A stretch of 64,000 nt of DNA from Sphingomonas sp. Ant H11 (GCF_000797515.1 NZ_JSBN01000002.1:62001-126000); one strand, 5' to 3'; counted from the stretch's first letter, positions 55,417-64,000 are shown. Numbers and translations are program-made. Notes: generated from the sequence alone by a model not told the origin.

Positions 55417-55791
55417 TCACAAGCTCGTTGCCTTCCTGCACAGGACCGGATGCTTGTCCGCTTCCTCGATTTTGATTTCGCTGCCCGAGAAGGTCGCGCT
55501 CATCGTGTCGCCGACATATTGGAGGCCGGGTGCCGGCGCGGTCAGGACGATCGGCGCCGCGTTCGCATCGCGGCGCAGCTCGAGCGCCAAGCCCTCATCC
55601 TTGAAGTCGACGAGGAGCGGGCGATTGTCCTCGCACCGATAGGGGTGACGACCGCGGGTTCCGCTCGCATCCCCGCTGTCGCCGGCGTGGATTTCCTGTT
55701 CGGTCGGCGGCCCTTTGCGAGGCTGTTCGGAACAACCCGATAACGTCAGCACAACGCATATGCCGGCGATTCCAATCCGAAATCGCGTCAT
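55417..55791 (-). CDS. MliC/PliC-like lipoprotein
   Basis: A 124-residue lipoprotein: signal peptide with lipobox LSGC, then a mature part with the pattern of C-type lysozyme inhibitors (YRCEDNRPLLVDFKDEGLAL, PAPGLQYVGDTMSATFSGSE, and a C-terminal Cys in HPVLCRK that can pair with YRC). The family normally protects peptidoglycan from lysozyme; the presence of two such genes (see 56755) in a metal-efflux operon is odd. The start at 55791 gives a normal lipoprotein signal; the frame is open to 55830. Confidence 0.65.
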   Translation of the reverse strand: MTRFRIGIAGICVVLTLSGCSEQPRKGPPTEQEIHAGDSGDASGTRGRHPYRCEDNRPLLVDFKDEGLALELRRDANAAPIVLTAPAPGLQYVGDTMSATFSGSEIKIEEADKHPVLCRKATSL

Positions 55792-55817
55792 GTGTGTCGC
55801 CGGGCACATCCTGATAC

Positions 55818-56303
55818 TCATAAAAGCCATTGAGCAGCTCCGATGACGCCGGCGATCGTGACGATGACGCCAACCAGGATCAGCTTTTCACGGCGCGGAT
55901 CGGCGACGTTTCGTATTCGCGCCGCGACCTGCCAGGCAGGGCGCACCGGGACGCGCCAAGACCCGGACGCGATCCGGTCCAGCTCGGTATCCGAAAGGCG
56001 GAAAAACGATTTCACGTCAGTCCGAGAGCGTCCCGTGAGACCCGTCACGCGAAAAACCGGGTCGGCCCAAGCCAGTTCGATGGCGCTTGGATTCGCGGCC
56101 ATCGGTGAGATGTCGTCGCCCGCTGCCCATGACGGACGCAGCAGCGCGATAAGCCGGTGCGGATCGCGTTCGAGCAGAGAAGCCCAGCGCACCAAGCGTG
56201 AACGACGGTCGCCGCTCGGGAGCGCGGACACCGGCTCGGATTGCCCACCACTCTTCGGCACTCGCCATTTCATGCGCGTGTCTGCGGGACGATTGTGCCT
56301 CAT
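55818..56303 (-). CDS. hypothetical protein with C-terminal membrane helix
   Basis: A 161-residue protein with a basic, Pro/Ser-rich N-terminus, a helical middle part (LVRWASLLERDPHRLIALLR, later VKSFFRLSDTELDRIASGSW) and one C-terminal membrane helix (KLILVGVIVTIAGVIGAAQW). That layout is of a tail-anchored protein. No family recognised. It starts at an ATGA overlap with the mgtC stop (56300-56303), which argues for the ATG at 56303 over a later Met at 56273. Confidence 0.55.
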   Translation of the reverse strand: MRHNRPADTRMKWRVPKSGGQSEPVSALPSGDRRSRLVRWASLLERDPHRLIALLRPSWAAGDDISPMAANPSAIELAWADPVFRVTGLTGRSRTDVKSFFRLSDTELDRIASGSWRVPVRPAWQVAARIRNVADPRREKLILVGVIVTIAGVIGAAQWLL

Positions 56304-56758
56304 TGCCGGTCAACCGGCTCGACGTGATCTTGGGAGGCACGCTTCAGCGGATGAGAAAAGCGCAACGTCAGGAAGGTCGTCAAGCTGAGAACCGCCGCGA
56401 TGTCGTAGAGACCATAGCCGACTGCGGCCCCCAGCGCTCCGGTCGCCCATAGGCTTGCAGCGGTAGCGGTCCCGGAAGCCTTTCCGCCATGCTTCAAAAT
56501 GGCGCCACCGCCGATGAACCCGACGCCTGTGATCAATCCTTCGAGCAGACGTGCTTGGGCAGGAGACGTGCGACCGAGAATGGCGATAGCGACAAGCACG
56601 AACCCGCAACTGGCGATGGCGACCAACGGAAAGGTTCGGATGCCAGCGCTGCGTTCGTCCTTCTCCCGGTCCCAGCCAACCGGAAGCGCTAGCGCATACG
56701 CCAGCGCGAGGCTGACGATATGGGAAAGGGCTTCCCACAATGACGGCAGCAGCATCAT
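56300..56758 (-). CDS. mgtC: MgtC/SapB-family membrane protein
   Basis: A 152-residue membrane protein with four to five helices. The MgtC signature is clear: LPVGWDREKDERSAGIRTFP followed by LVAIASCGFVLVAIA, and TGVGFIGGGAILKHGGKASG. In pathogens MgtC modulates the F-ATPase and magnesium homeostasis; outside pathogens its task is open. Here it sits among zinc-type efflux genes, with 4-base overlaps at both ends (56300-56303 and 56755-56758). It lacks the C-terminal soluble domain of the long form. Confidence 0.88.
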   Translation of the reverse strand: MMLLPSLWEALSHIVSLALAYALALPVGWDREKDERSAGIRTFPLVAIASCGFVLVAIAILGRTSPAQARLLEGLITGVGFIGGGAILKHGGKASGTATAASLWATGALGAAVGYGLYDIAAVLSLTTFLTLRFSHPLKRASQDHVEPVDRQ

Positions 56759-57195
56759 GCGGCCGAGCCCGCGGCTTTTCCGCTTGCTGCCTTGTCCGCT
56801 GAATCTCGATAGGCGGGCGCCCTCTTGCAGGTCATGGCGCGCGCGCCGGGGCGCTCGAGCGTGATCAGGTCGCCGCCTGAGATCGACACGTTAAGATTTG
56901 GGCCGACGTAGGTCAGCCCGCTTGCCGGCGAAGTCACTCGCATCGGGGCTGCGTTCGGATTTGTCTTTATAGCGAGGGTCAGGCCATCGCCGAGAAAATC
57001 GACATCGAGGCGTGAACCATCAGGACATGCGTAGAAATGCTCGCCAATGAAGTCGGGCATCTGACGATCACGGGATGCTTTGGCCTCGCTGTCGCTCGCA
57101 GATGGCGAGCAGCCGAGCAGGCCCGGCGCCAGGGCAAGCCCGGTTGCGATGATGATCCATCGAACCGGACCGCTGCTAGGTCGCCGAGCCGTCAT
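56755..57195 (-). CDS. MliC/PliC-like lipoprotein, paralogue 2
   Basis: A 146-residue lipoprotein: signal with lipobox LLGC, then a domain similar to the protein at 55417 (FYACPDGSRLDVDFLGDGLT, NPNAAPMRVTSPASGLTYVG, and Cys in RAMTCKR). Conserved points shared by the two are the YxC at the start, the N/D-A-N/A-AP-x-x-T segment, the PA-x-G-L-x-Y-V-G turn and a final Cys. The start at 57195 is uncertain because the frame is open to 57306 and the ribosome site is weak. It overlaps mgtC by 4 bases. Confidence 0.62.
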   Translation of the reverse strand: MTARRPSSGPVRWIIIATGLALAPGLLGCSPSASDSEAKASRDRQMPDFIGEHFYACPDGSRLDVDFLGDGLTLAIKTNPNAAPMRVTSPASGLTYVGPNLNVSISGGDLITLERPGARAMTCKRAPAYRDSADKAASGKAAGSAA

Positions 57196-57312
57196 CTCCC
57201 TGTCTTCCCACGATCTATCGCCATGGGCGCTACAGGGGGCACGCCCATGGCGCGGGCCGTTCTCACACGGACACCCGAAGGACTCGTTGTGCGGCGGCCG
57301 ATCCACAGCAGT

Positions 57313-57615
57313 TCAGTCGAACAATTCGCTCAGGAAGCCCTTGCGGCGACCCTTATGGCCCCGCTCGTCGCCGTGCTTCCCGCCATGATCGCCATGGCCA
57401 CGATCGTCGAACATCCCGGCGCGACCGCCGCTCGCCGGCGGCGCGATGTCGCCGCCGGCGCTGCGCTCGATGATCTTGTCGAGTTCGCCGCGATCGAGCC
57501 AGACCCCGCGACATTGCGGGCAATAGTCAATCTCGATGCCTTGGCGCTCGCTCATGACGAGATCAACCTTGCAAGTCGGGCACAACAGACCTTGTGAGGT
57601 TCTGTTCTCTACCAT
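57313..57615 (-). CDS. zinc-finger TFIIB-like protein
   Basis: A 100-residue soluble protein with a zinc ribbon of the zf-TFIIB (COG3809) type: CPTCKVDLVMSERQGIEIDY then CPQCRGVWLDRGELDKIIER. A Gly/His/Asp-rich tail follows (FDDRGHGDHGGKHGDERGHK). The role of this family is unknown; the His-rich tail could bind zinc, in keeping with the metal operon. The start is ATG at 57615, where AAAGGG stands 7-8 bases upstream; a longer start at 57663 is less likely. Confidence 0.85.
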   Translation of the reverse strand: MVENRTSQGLLCPTCKVDLVMSERQGIEIDYCPQCRGVWLDRGELDKIIERSAGGDIAPPASGGRAGMFDDRGHGDHGGKHGDERGHKGRRKGFLSELFD

Positions 57616-57686
57616 GACGACACCCTTTCTTTTGGATTTAAGAAGCAAATGACGATCAGCCAATGTCCGCCGCGTTCGACAGCGTG

Positions 57687-58187
57687 TCAGTCATTGGCGG
57701 CATTGCGAGCAGCGGGCGGTTTAATCGGCCGTGGGCGGTTTCGCGTGGATCGCCCCGGCAATCGGGACTGACGGCGCAGAAGGGCCAAAAAAGCCGCATC
57801 CTGCTGACGCATGGTCCGGCGCAGGCCCTTGCGCATCATGCGGCCGACCAAGGCGCCGACGATACCCCGACATTCGACTGAATGGTGAACACAGACGCCG
57901 TTCGCGATAGGCTCGATCTCGTAGCGTTCGTCCAGGGTGAGAAAACCTCGCACACCCATCTGCCATCCGATGAGCTGGGGTTTCGTCAGCCGGTTGATGA
58001 TCATTTGCGTCGTCATTTTCCGATCGCCGCCGAACAGGAGCCATGTCACATCGATTTCGGCACCACGTTCGGCCTCGCCCGCGATGCGATATACGGGGTG
58101 CCATCGTGCAAAGCTCCTTAGATCGGAGATCAGCGACCAAACGCGGAGCGCTGACATGTTGAAATCGAAACTCGTCTCTTCCTTCAT
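57687..58187 (-). CDS. SRPBCC (START-like) domain protein
   Basis: A 166-residue soluble protein of the polyketide-cyclase/START fold: opening MKEETSFDFNMSALRVWSLI, SDLRSFARWHPVYRIAGEAE, and the central GWQMGVRGFLTLDERYEIEP. Such proteins bind hydrophobic ligands; the ligand cannot be read. The C-terminus is basic. The start is ATG at 58187, as the motif begins there, although the frame is open to 58337. It lies between the zinc-ribbon gene and the czc genes and is transcribed with them. Confidence 0.75.
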   Translation of the reverse strand: MKEETSFDFNMSALRVWSLISDLRSFARWHPVYRIAGEAERGAEIDVTWLLFGGDRKMTTQMIINRLTKPQLIGWQMGVRGFLTLDERYEIEPIANGVCVHHSVECRGIVGALVGRMMRKGLRRTMRQQDAAFLALLRRQSRLPGRSTRNRPRPIKPPAARNAAND

Positions 58188-58333
58188 GACTGCCTGTCCT
58201 GTCGGGGCCCGACACGGCCGAACCGGAGGCCGCGCAAAAGCGGCCTCCTCCCCGATTAAGCGGGAAATTGATGGGAGCTGCGTGGACGCCAGGGGCTGGT
58301 ACGGACCAGGCCCCGGTGCGTGCGGGCCGATCC

Positions 58334-58681
58334 TCATTGGCTAGGGCTTTCCAGCGTTTTACTGGCCTTGCCCCCGATGACCTCTACGGCTTCGAGAGTG
58401 ATGAGGCCGATGTCAGGCACATCATCCAGACTGGCAACGAACGCGCGCAACGCATCCTCAAAATCGACGATCTCGATCACCACGGCTCGATCACTTTCGA
58501 GCACATGGCGGCGGTGGACGTGCGACGACGCCCCAAACCCGATCAGCGCCTCAAGCACCGTGAGACCCGCCATCTTCCGATCGCGCGCCAGCGAGGCGAC
58601 ATGTTCGAAAACCTTGCGATCGCCGATATAGGCCGCTTCGTCTGTGTAGATCCGCAGCAATTTTCGAGCGGGTTGTCCCAT
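58334..58681 (-). CDS. DUF190 (P-II-like) protein
   Basis: A 115-residue ferredoxin-like-fold protein of the DUF190 family: LLRIYTDEAAYIGDRKVFEH, MAGLTVLEALIGFGASSHVH, and VVIEIVDFEDALRAFVASLD with the closing LITLEAVEVIGG. The fold resembles P-II signalling proteins, and members often sit beside CrcB or metal-efflux RND genes. The start is ATG at 58681, in a TGATG overlap with czcA; a GTG immediately before it is the alternative. Probably a regulator of the pump, inferred from position. Confidence 0.85.
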   Translation of the reverse strand: MGQPARKLLRIYTDEAAYIGDRKVFEHVASLARDRKMAGLTVLEALIGFGASSHVHRRHVLESDRAVVIEIVDFEDALRAFVASLDDVPDIGLITLEAVEVIGGKASKTLESPSQ

Positions 58682-61600
58682 CACGCTTCTCCTATCAAAG
58701 GGGCAGGATCCTCGTCGTGCGGGGTGCTACCCTCTTGTTCTTTTTGGTCCTGGGTTCGCCCGAGGATCACTTTCGCGAGCGCCGGCAGCACGAGCAAGGT
58801 AAGGATAGTTGCCGCAATCAGGCCGCCGATCACGACCGTCGCAAGCGGCTTCTGGACCTCAGCGCCGGTACCGTGCGCGAGCGCCATCGGCACGAAGCCG
58901 ATCGCCGGCACGAACCCCGTCATGATGACCGCGCGCATCTTCTCGGCCATGCCTTCGCGAATCGCCTGCGCGATAGGCAGTCCACCTTCACTCCGGTCTC
59001 GGATCGCCGTCATGACGACAAGCCCGTTTAGCACCGCCACGCCGGCGAGGCAGATGAACCCAACCGCCGCCGACACCGAAAAGTTGATGCCCGTCAGCGC
59101 CAGTGTGAACACGCCGCCGGCGAGGCCCAGTGGAACCGCCAGGAACACCGATGCCGCCCTGCCGAACCCGCCGAGCGCCATATAGAGGAGCCCGAAGATG
59201 GCCAGGAAGCAAAGTGGAACGACGATCGACAGTCGTTTGGACGCTGCAGCCAGGTTCTCGAACTGGCCACCCCACTCAAGATAGTAGCCGGCCGGTAGCT
59301 TGATCTGCGCGATCTTTGCCTGCGCCTCCTGTACGAACGACCCGGCATCTCGACCGCCCAGGTTAACCTGAACAACGACGCGACGCTTGCCGTTCTCGCG
59401 GCTGATCTGGTTCAGACCCTCGGTCAGCCGGATTTGCGCGACTTGCGCCAGTGGCACCTGCCCACGCGGACGACCCGCTACCTCGGGTAGCAGCACCGGC
59501 AACGAGCGGATGTCGTCGAGATTGGCACGGGTCGCATCTGGCACACGCACGGTGATATCAAAACGCCGATCGCCCTCGTACACACGCCCGGACTCACGAC
59601 CGCCGAGTCCAGCCGCAACGGTATCCGCGACATCGCGGATGGTCAGGCCGTACCGCGCGATCGCCGCGCGATTGAGCTTTACGTCGAGCGCTGGCGCGCC
59701 CCCGACCTGTTCGGCCTTGACGCTCGCCGCGCCGGGTACCGTCTGGAGCACCCGCACCATTTCGCCAGCGGTCTGCGCCATCTTGTCAAGATCGTCGCCG
59801 TAGATCTTGATCGCGACGTCGCCGCGGACGCCCGCGATCAGCTCGTTGAAACGGAGCTGGATCGGCTGACTGACCTCATAAAGATTGCCGAGCAGTCCGC
59901 CGGTCGCCTTTTGGATCTTGGCAACGATGTCGGCCTTGGTCGTGCCCTTGGCCCATTCCTCCTTCTCCTTCAGGATCACAAACCCGTCCGAGACGTTCGG
60001 CGGCGCCGGGTCAGTTGCGGCTTCCGCGATGCCCGTCTTGGAGAACATCAACGCGACTTCCGGCACCTTTATCACCGCCTCCTCGACCTTGCGTTCCATC
60101 AACAGCGATTGTTCGAGGCTGACCGAGGGCACGCGCGTAGACGCGAAGGCGAGATTTTTCTCGTCGAGCTGGGGGATGAACTCGGAACCGAGCAGTCCAA
60201 AGGCGGGGATCGCCGCCAGGAAGAAGGCAAGCCCGCCGATGATGAACGGCCACGGCTTGGCGATCGCCCTGTCGAGCAGTGGAAGGTAGCGCTCTTTGGA
60301 CTTGCGGATCAGCCACACATCCTTCTCCGCGACCTTGCCGCGGATCAGGATTGCGACCAGCGCCGGAACCAGCGTGATCGCCAGCACGAACGCCGCCACC
60401 AACGCGAGCATGATCGTGATCGCCATCGGCGAAAACGTCTTGCCTTCGGTGCCGGTGAAGGTCAGCAGCGGTGCAAATGCCAGGAGGATGATGGCCTGAC
60501 CAAAAACGGTCGGCTTGATCATCTCCTGCGCGGCCCGCATGGTCTCCTCCAGCCGCTCCCTGACCGAAAGCAGCCTTCCCTCATGTTCTTGCCTATGCGC
60601 CAATCGGGCGAGGCAGTTTTCGATGATGATGACCGCGCCATCGACGATCAGCCCAAAGTCAAGCGCGCCCAGGCTCATCAAATTGCCGGGGACGTTGAAC
60701 GCGTTCATTCCCATGGCCATCATCAGGAACGAGAACGGGATTACCAGCGTCGCGATCACCGCGGCGCGCCAGTTGCCGAGCAGCAGGAACAGCGACGCCG
60801 CGACGAGGATCGCGCCTTCGGTCAGGTTGCGCTGGACCGTGGCCACCGTTGCCCCGACCAGCGCCGCGCGGTTCAGCACCACCTTAACCTGGATGCCGGG
60901 CGGCAACGTCTTTGCTATCTGATCGAGCTTGGTAGTCGCCTGTTCGGCCACGACCCGGCTGTTCTGTCCAATCAGCATCAGCACCGTGCCGATGACCGCT
61001 TCGCGGCCGTTCATGCTGCCAGCGCCGGTACGCAGGTCACCGCCAACACGAACGTTGGCGATCTGGCCGATCGTGATCGGCGTCCCGCCCCGCGTAGCGG
61101 CGACCGCGTTGCGGATTTCGTCAACGGTACGCACGCGGGAGTCGACGCGCACAAGGTACGCTTCACCACCGCGGTTGTAGTAGTTCGCGCCCACCGCGAG
61201 ATTTGCGTTCTCGAGAGCTTGGCCAAGTTCACTATAGGAGATGCCATAGCTGGCTAGTTTCGTCGGATCAGGCTCAACCACGAATGTCTTAGCGAAGCCG
61301 CCGATCGAGTCGACGCCGGCAACGCCCTTAACCGAGCGAAGCTGCGGACCGATGATCCAGTCTTGGACAGTTCGCAGATAGCTCGCCTTGGCCACCGCGT
61401 CCGTTAGTCGTTCGCCTTCGGGCGTCAGATAGCTGCCGTCAGGCTGCCAGCCGGGTTGGCCGGCGACCTTTTTCGCGCCCCTGCCGTCCGGATTGGCGTA
61501 GCCGACCGTATACATGACGATCTCGCCGAGGCCGGTCGAGACCGGCCCGACCTGCGGCTGCACACCGTCCGGCAATTTTTCGGCCGCTTGGCGCAGGCGC

Positions 61601-61935
61601 TCACCGACCTGCTGGCGCGCGAAATAGAGGTCGGTGCTGTCGGTGAAGATCGCACTGACCTGGCTGAAGCCGTTGCGCGAGATCGAACGTGTGGTTTCTA
61701 GCCCGGGAATGCCTGCGAGCGCAATTTCGACTGGATAGGTGACGAGCTTTTCGATTTCGACCGGCGACAGCCGCGGATCGATCGTGTTGATCTGAACCTG
61801 TTTGGTAGTGATGTCGGGCACCGCGTCGATCGGCAGCTTGGAAAGCTGCCACACGCCGAGGCCGGCGATGACGAGGAACAATGCGAGGACCGTCCAGCGT
61901 GCGCGGACGGAGAGCGCCATGAGATTTGCGATCAT
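58681..61935 (-). CDS. czcA: heavy-metal RND efflux pump CzcA-like
   Basis: A 1084-residue inner-membrane RND proton/metal antiporter. The 12-helix layout with two large periplasmic loops is present. The helix-4 signature DFGLIVDGAVIIIENCLARL keeps the Asp, Asp and Glu used for proton and metal relay in the CzcA class (Zn, Co, Cd), not the CusA copper class. The N-terminus (SKLPIDAVPDITTKQVQINT) is typical of HME-RND pumps. It works with CzcB and CzcC encoded upstream as a tripartite complex through the outer membrane. No frameshift is seen in this long gene. Confidence 0.94.
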   Translation of the reverse strand: MIANLMALSVRARWTVLALFLVIAGLGVWQLSKLPIDAVPDITTKQVQINTIDPRLSPVEIEKLVTYPVEIALAGIPGLETTRSISRNGFSQVSAIFTDSTDLYFARQQVGERLRQAAEKLPDGVQPQVGPVSTGLGEIVMYTVGYANPDGRGAKKVAGQPGWQPDGSYLTPEGERLTDAVAKASYLRTVQDWIIGPQLRSVKGVAGVDSIGGFAKTFVVEPDPTKLASYGISYSELGQALENANLAVGANYYNRGGEAYLVRVDSRVRTVDEIRNAVAATRGGTPITIGQIANVRVGGDLRTGAGSMNGREAVIGTVLMLIGQNSRVVAEQATTKLDQIAKTLPPGIQVKVVLNRAALVGATVATVQRNLTEGAILVAASLFLLLGNWRAAVIATLVIPFSFLMMAMGMNAFNVPGNLMSLGALDFGLIVDGAVIIIENCLARLAHRQEHEGRLLSVRERLEETMRAAQEMIKPTVFGQAIILLAFAPLLTFTGTEGKTFSPMAITIMLALVAAFVLAITLVPALVAILIRGKVAEKDVWLIRKSKERYLPLLDRAIAKPWPFIIGGLAFFLAAIPAFGLLGSEFIPQLDEKNLAFASTRVPSVSLEQSLLMERKVEEAVIKVPEVALMFSKTGIAEAATDPAPPNVSDGFVILKEKEEWAKGTTKADIVAKIQKATGGLLGNLYEVSQPIQLRFNELIAGVRGDVAIKIYGDDLDKMAQTAGEMVRVLQTVPGAASVKAEQVGGAPALDVKLNRAAIARYGLTIRDVADTVAAGLGGRESGRVYEGDRRFDITVRVPDATRANLDDIRSLPVLLPEVAGRPRGQVPLAQVAQIRLTEGLNQISRENGKRRVVVQVNLGGRDAGSFVQEAQAKIAQIKLPAGYYLEWGGQFENLAAASKRLSIVVPLCFLAIFGLLYMALGGFGRAASVFLAVPLGLAGGVFTLALTGINFSVSAAVGFICLAGVAVLNGLVVMTAIRDRSEGGLPIAQAIREGMAEKMRAVIMTGFVPAIGFVPMALAHGTGAEVQKPLATVVIGGLIAATILTLLVLPALAKVILGRTQDQKEQEGSTPHDEDPAPLIGEA

Positions 61936-61938
61936 GAT

Positions 61939-63107
61939 CTATTCTTCCTCGCCCGCGCCCTTGCCGAGTTCGGCCTTGAGCAGAAATGCGTTTTTGGTTG
62001 CGACTTGGCTGCCTGCCGCGAGACCCTTCAGGATCTCGACCCGGCCGTTGCTGCGTTGTCCGATCGTGATGGTCTGAGCCTTGAAGCCCCGCGCGGTCCG
62101 CACGAACACGATGTCACGCCCCTCGAGCGTCTGCACCGCATCCTCCGGCACCACGATCGCATTGCTAGTCGTGCCGCCTCCGCTCGGTAGGAGCCGCACG
62201 CGCACCGCGAGCCCTGGCTGAAGGCTGCCCGTCACATCGAGGACAGCAGTCGCCGAGCGCGTGTCATTGGCGAGGCCAGGCGTGACGGCGCGCACCCGTG
62301 CTTCCACGGTTCGGCCGTCGGGCAATTCGATAATCGCCCGATCGCCGGGCGATAGCCGCTGTGCATCGGTCGGTCCGACCGCGGCTCGACCTGTATCTTC
62401 GACGCATCGGCGACGCGCATCAGCTCGGTCTCGGGCTGGACAAAGGCGCCCAAGCTTACGTTCTCCGAGGTAACGCGGCCGGAAATCGGGCTGGACACCA
62501 ACACGCCGCGGCCATCGGACGTCACCCGTGCGGCCCCTGCCGCCACGCTGGCGCGGCGCGCCTCAGCCACAGCAGACGCGGCCTCGGCTTCTGCCTGTTC
62601 AAGCTCGACCCGCGCCGAGACCTTCTGGCGGAATAGATATTGCTCGCGGGCGAGTGCCTTTTGCGCCAGCGTCGATTTCGCAGCGGCAGCTGTGCGATCG
62701 GCAGCAAACTGCGCCGCGTCCCGGCTTTCGACGACGGCGAGCGTTTCGCCGGCACGCACCGGATCACCGAGCCGCTTCATCAATCGCGTGACCGCGCCGC
62801 CTGCGCGGGCGGTCACGATCGCTTCGCCTTGCGGTGATGCGCTGACTGTCGCCTGCGCTACGATTTCCGCGCCGAGCCCGCTGGGATTGATCGTCTCGAC
62901 GGCAATACCGGCCTGCTGGACCGCTTGCGCGGTCATCGCCACCGTGTCGGGGTTTTTTTTCTCCTCTTTAGGGGCGGCGGTGTTGCCGCTTGCCGCTTCG
63001 GTCGCGGCAGGTTCACTCGCGGTCCAGCGTGCGATCCCGAAGCCGCCAAGTGCGGCGACGATCGCGACAGCCGCCGCACCGCCAAGAAAGCGCTTATCGT
63101 TCATCAT
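61939..63107 (-). pseudogene. czcB: RND periplasmic adaptor CzcB-like, frameshifted
   Basis: Membrane-fusion protein of the pump, about 390 residues when joined. N-terminal anchor MMNDKRFLGGAAAVAIVAAL, then the barrel-sandwich lipoyl half-motifs (GEAIVTARAGGAVTRLMKRL, VLVSSPISGRVTSENVSLGA) in the first frame, which goes astray after ASKIQVE. The rest (GPTDAQRLSPGDRAIIELPD to the C-terminal LKAELGKGAGEEE) is in the next frame, ending at 61939. One G is missing near 62384-62386. It overlaps czcC at 63104-63107 and stands 3 bases before czcA. As both partners are intact, an assembly error is likely. Confidence 0.88.
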
Positions 63108-64000
63108 CGATCATCTCCGGAAATCGTCGGGGCCGGCGTCGTGAGCCGGTCGAGCCGGGCCTGCGCGTCGTGGTACGCCGCAAGCGCATCGACGTAGGTC
63201 TGGCGGGTCTGTGAAAGCGTGCGCTCGGCATCGAGGAGCGCGATCTGGTCGAACTTGCCCTGCGTCCAACCGATCCGCGCTATGCGGGCGGCCTCCTGTG
63301 CCGCCGCCAGTCCCGGCCCGCCCGCCGCTCGCGCGGTCGCAGCGGCGTTCGCCACTTCGGTTTGTGCGCTAGCGATCTGTTGCCGGGTATCGATCACGGC
63401 GAGGTTGCGCAGCGCGATCGCCTGCGTCTGTTCAGAGCGTGACTGCGCCACGAAGGCGCTGCCGTTGTTGAAGAACGGGATCGGGATCGAAATGCCGACG
63501 ACCGCGGCGGTGTCGTTGGTCGCCGCCAGTCGGCGGGCGGAGGCGCTGACCGTTACGTCAGGAACCCGCAACGACCGAGCCACGCGAACCTGCGCATCCG
63601 CGGTGCGAACATCCGCTTCCGCAGCAACCAAGGCGAGCGTCCCATCAACATCGACGGGCCGGGGCGGTCCGTAATCAGCGATCCGCTCGAACCAGGCGCG
63701 ATCGAGTGGGCCCATCACCGGCACCGACAACAATGTCTCAAGGTTTGCACGCGCCGCCTGTGCCTGCCGGGCCGCGATATCGGCTGCGACCTGCGCATTG
63801 ATGCGCAGCACATCGGCGCGCTGTTGCTCGATCGGACCTACATCGCCGGCCTTGACGCGCTCGCTTGAGACCCGGAACGCGTTGTTGGCGATCCCTGCCT
63901 GCTCGCTCAGCACTTCGGCACGGCGCTCGGCGGCGGCGGCTTCGATATAGAGCTGCGTAATCCGCAAGCGGAGATCCGCCTTCGCGATTTCAGCCTGGAC
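63104..64000 (-). CDS. czcC: RND outer-membrane factor CzcC-like (partial)
   Basis: TolC-family outer-membrane channel, cut by the right window edge, so about 298 C-terminal residues are present. Long amphipathic helices dominate (ITQLYIEAAAAERRAEVLSE, AQVAADIAARQAQAARANLE), with the beta/equatorial segment LRVPDVTVSASARRL and GISIPIPFFNNGSAFVAQSR, a common OMF motif, then AARIARIGWTQGKFDQIALL. It completes the czcCBA efflux set. The frame is open to the edge without an internal start. Confidence 0.9.
   Translation of the reverse strand, partial: VQAEIAKADLRLRITQLYIEAAAAERRAEVLSEQAGIANNAFRVSSERVKAGDVGPIEQQRADVLRINAQVAADIAARQAQAARANLETLLSVPVMGPLDRAWFERIADYGPPRPVDVDGTLALVAAEADVRTADAQVRVARSLRVPDVTVSASARRLAATNDTAAVVGISIPIPFFNNGSAFVAQSRSEQTQAIALRNLAVIDTRQQIASAQTEVANAAATARAAGGPGLAAAQEAARIARIGWTQGKFDQIALLDAERTLSQTRQTYVDALAAYHDAQARLDRLTTPAPTISGDDR

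Noticed and set aside
59911..61257. Plus-strand frame of 448 codons opposite czcA
   Set aside because: Arg/Gln/Asp-rich shadow without domain features; czcA on the minus strand is complete.

Overview
The window reads as a stress, energy and metal-handling island of a high-GC alphaproteobacterium, most likely a sphingomonad (Sphingomonas/Sphingobium/Sphingopyxis-like). The grounds are the overall protein style, the FixL-FixJ oxygen-sensing pair, the Tat-exported CopA/CopB set, and the small DUF2933 and DUF1622 proteins. No rRNA, tRNA, CRISPR array or replication/transfer gene was seen, so chromosome versus plasmid cannot be decided.

Layout. 1-2.8 kb: end of an N-type (sodium/proton) F-ATPase operon, atpD-C-Q-R-B, leaving the window on the left. 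2.9-9.9 kb (minus): an ATP-grasp protein, polyphosphate kinase 2, a heavy-metal P-type ATPase with an unusual CPD motif, a Bax-inhibitor-1 protein, an ICMT-like membrane methyltransferase and two small membrane proteins. 10.5-14.1 kb (plus): tandem secreted paralogues, two MerR regulators with lipoproteins, DUF1622. 14.2-18 kb: a Met-rich peptide followed by a putative electron conduit across the inner membrane (flavin/2Fe-2S reductase, cytochrome b-like membrane protein, heptaheme cytochrome c), then an Nramp-like carrier. 19.9-31.4 kb: one long operon of glycosyltransferase, transketolase, transaldolase-phosphoglucose isomerase fusion, gnd, zwf and HAD phosphatases, most joined by ATGA overlaps. 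31.5-38.9 kb (minus): GH130 phosphorylase, oleate hydratase, alcohol and acetaldehyde dehydrogenases, a retropepsin-like/PDZ protein. 39-44.5 kb (plus): copper-defence genes and a YeeE/YedE pair. 44.6-48.6 kb (minus): MFS carrier, FixT-like receiver, FixJ, FixL. 49-51.6 kb: a second multicopper oxidase and a scar of gene fragments (MerR, atpG, probable IS110 end, HAD). 51.6-64 kb (minus): zinc/cobalt-type efflux, with a P1B-4-like ATPase, CDF, ZIP, MgtC, two MliC-like lipoproteins and czcCBA.

How it fits together. FixL keeps the haem-PAS signature of oxygen sensors and FixJ the matching DNA-binding domain. Several upstream regions carry a TACGTA-type element, including a 19-base element that is identical in front of the GH130 and aldehyde dehydrogenase genes, and a FNR/FixK-like box lies ahead of the sugar operon. 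I infer a low-oxygen regulon that links fermentation, NADPH supply, storage-sugar turnover, the sodium-ATPase and electron disposal to copper defence. A near-identical MerR-type operator lies before a merR gene and before fixL, which suggests that metal and oxygen signals are wired together.

Caution. Nine genes are interrupted by ten apparent frameshifts, and each one is repaired by adding back a single base, often at a homopolymer. I read most of these as assembly errors rather than gene decay.
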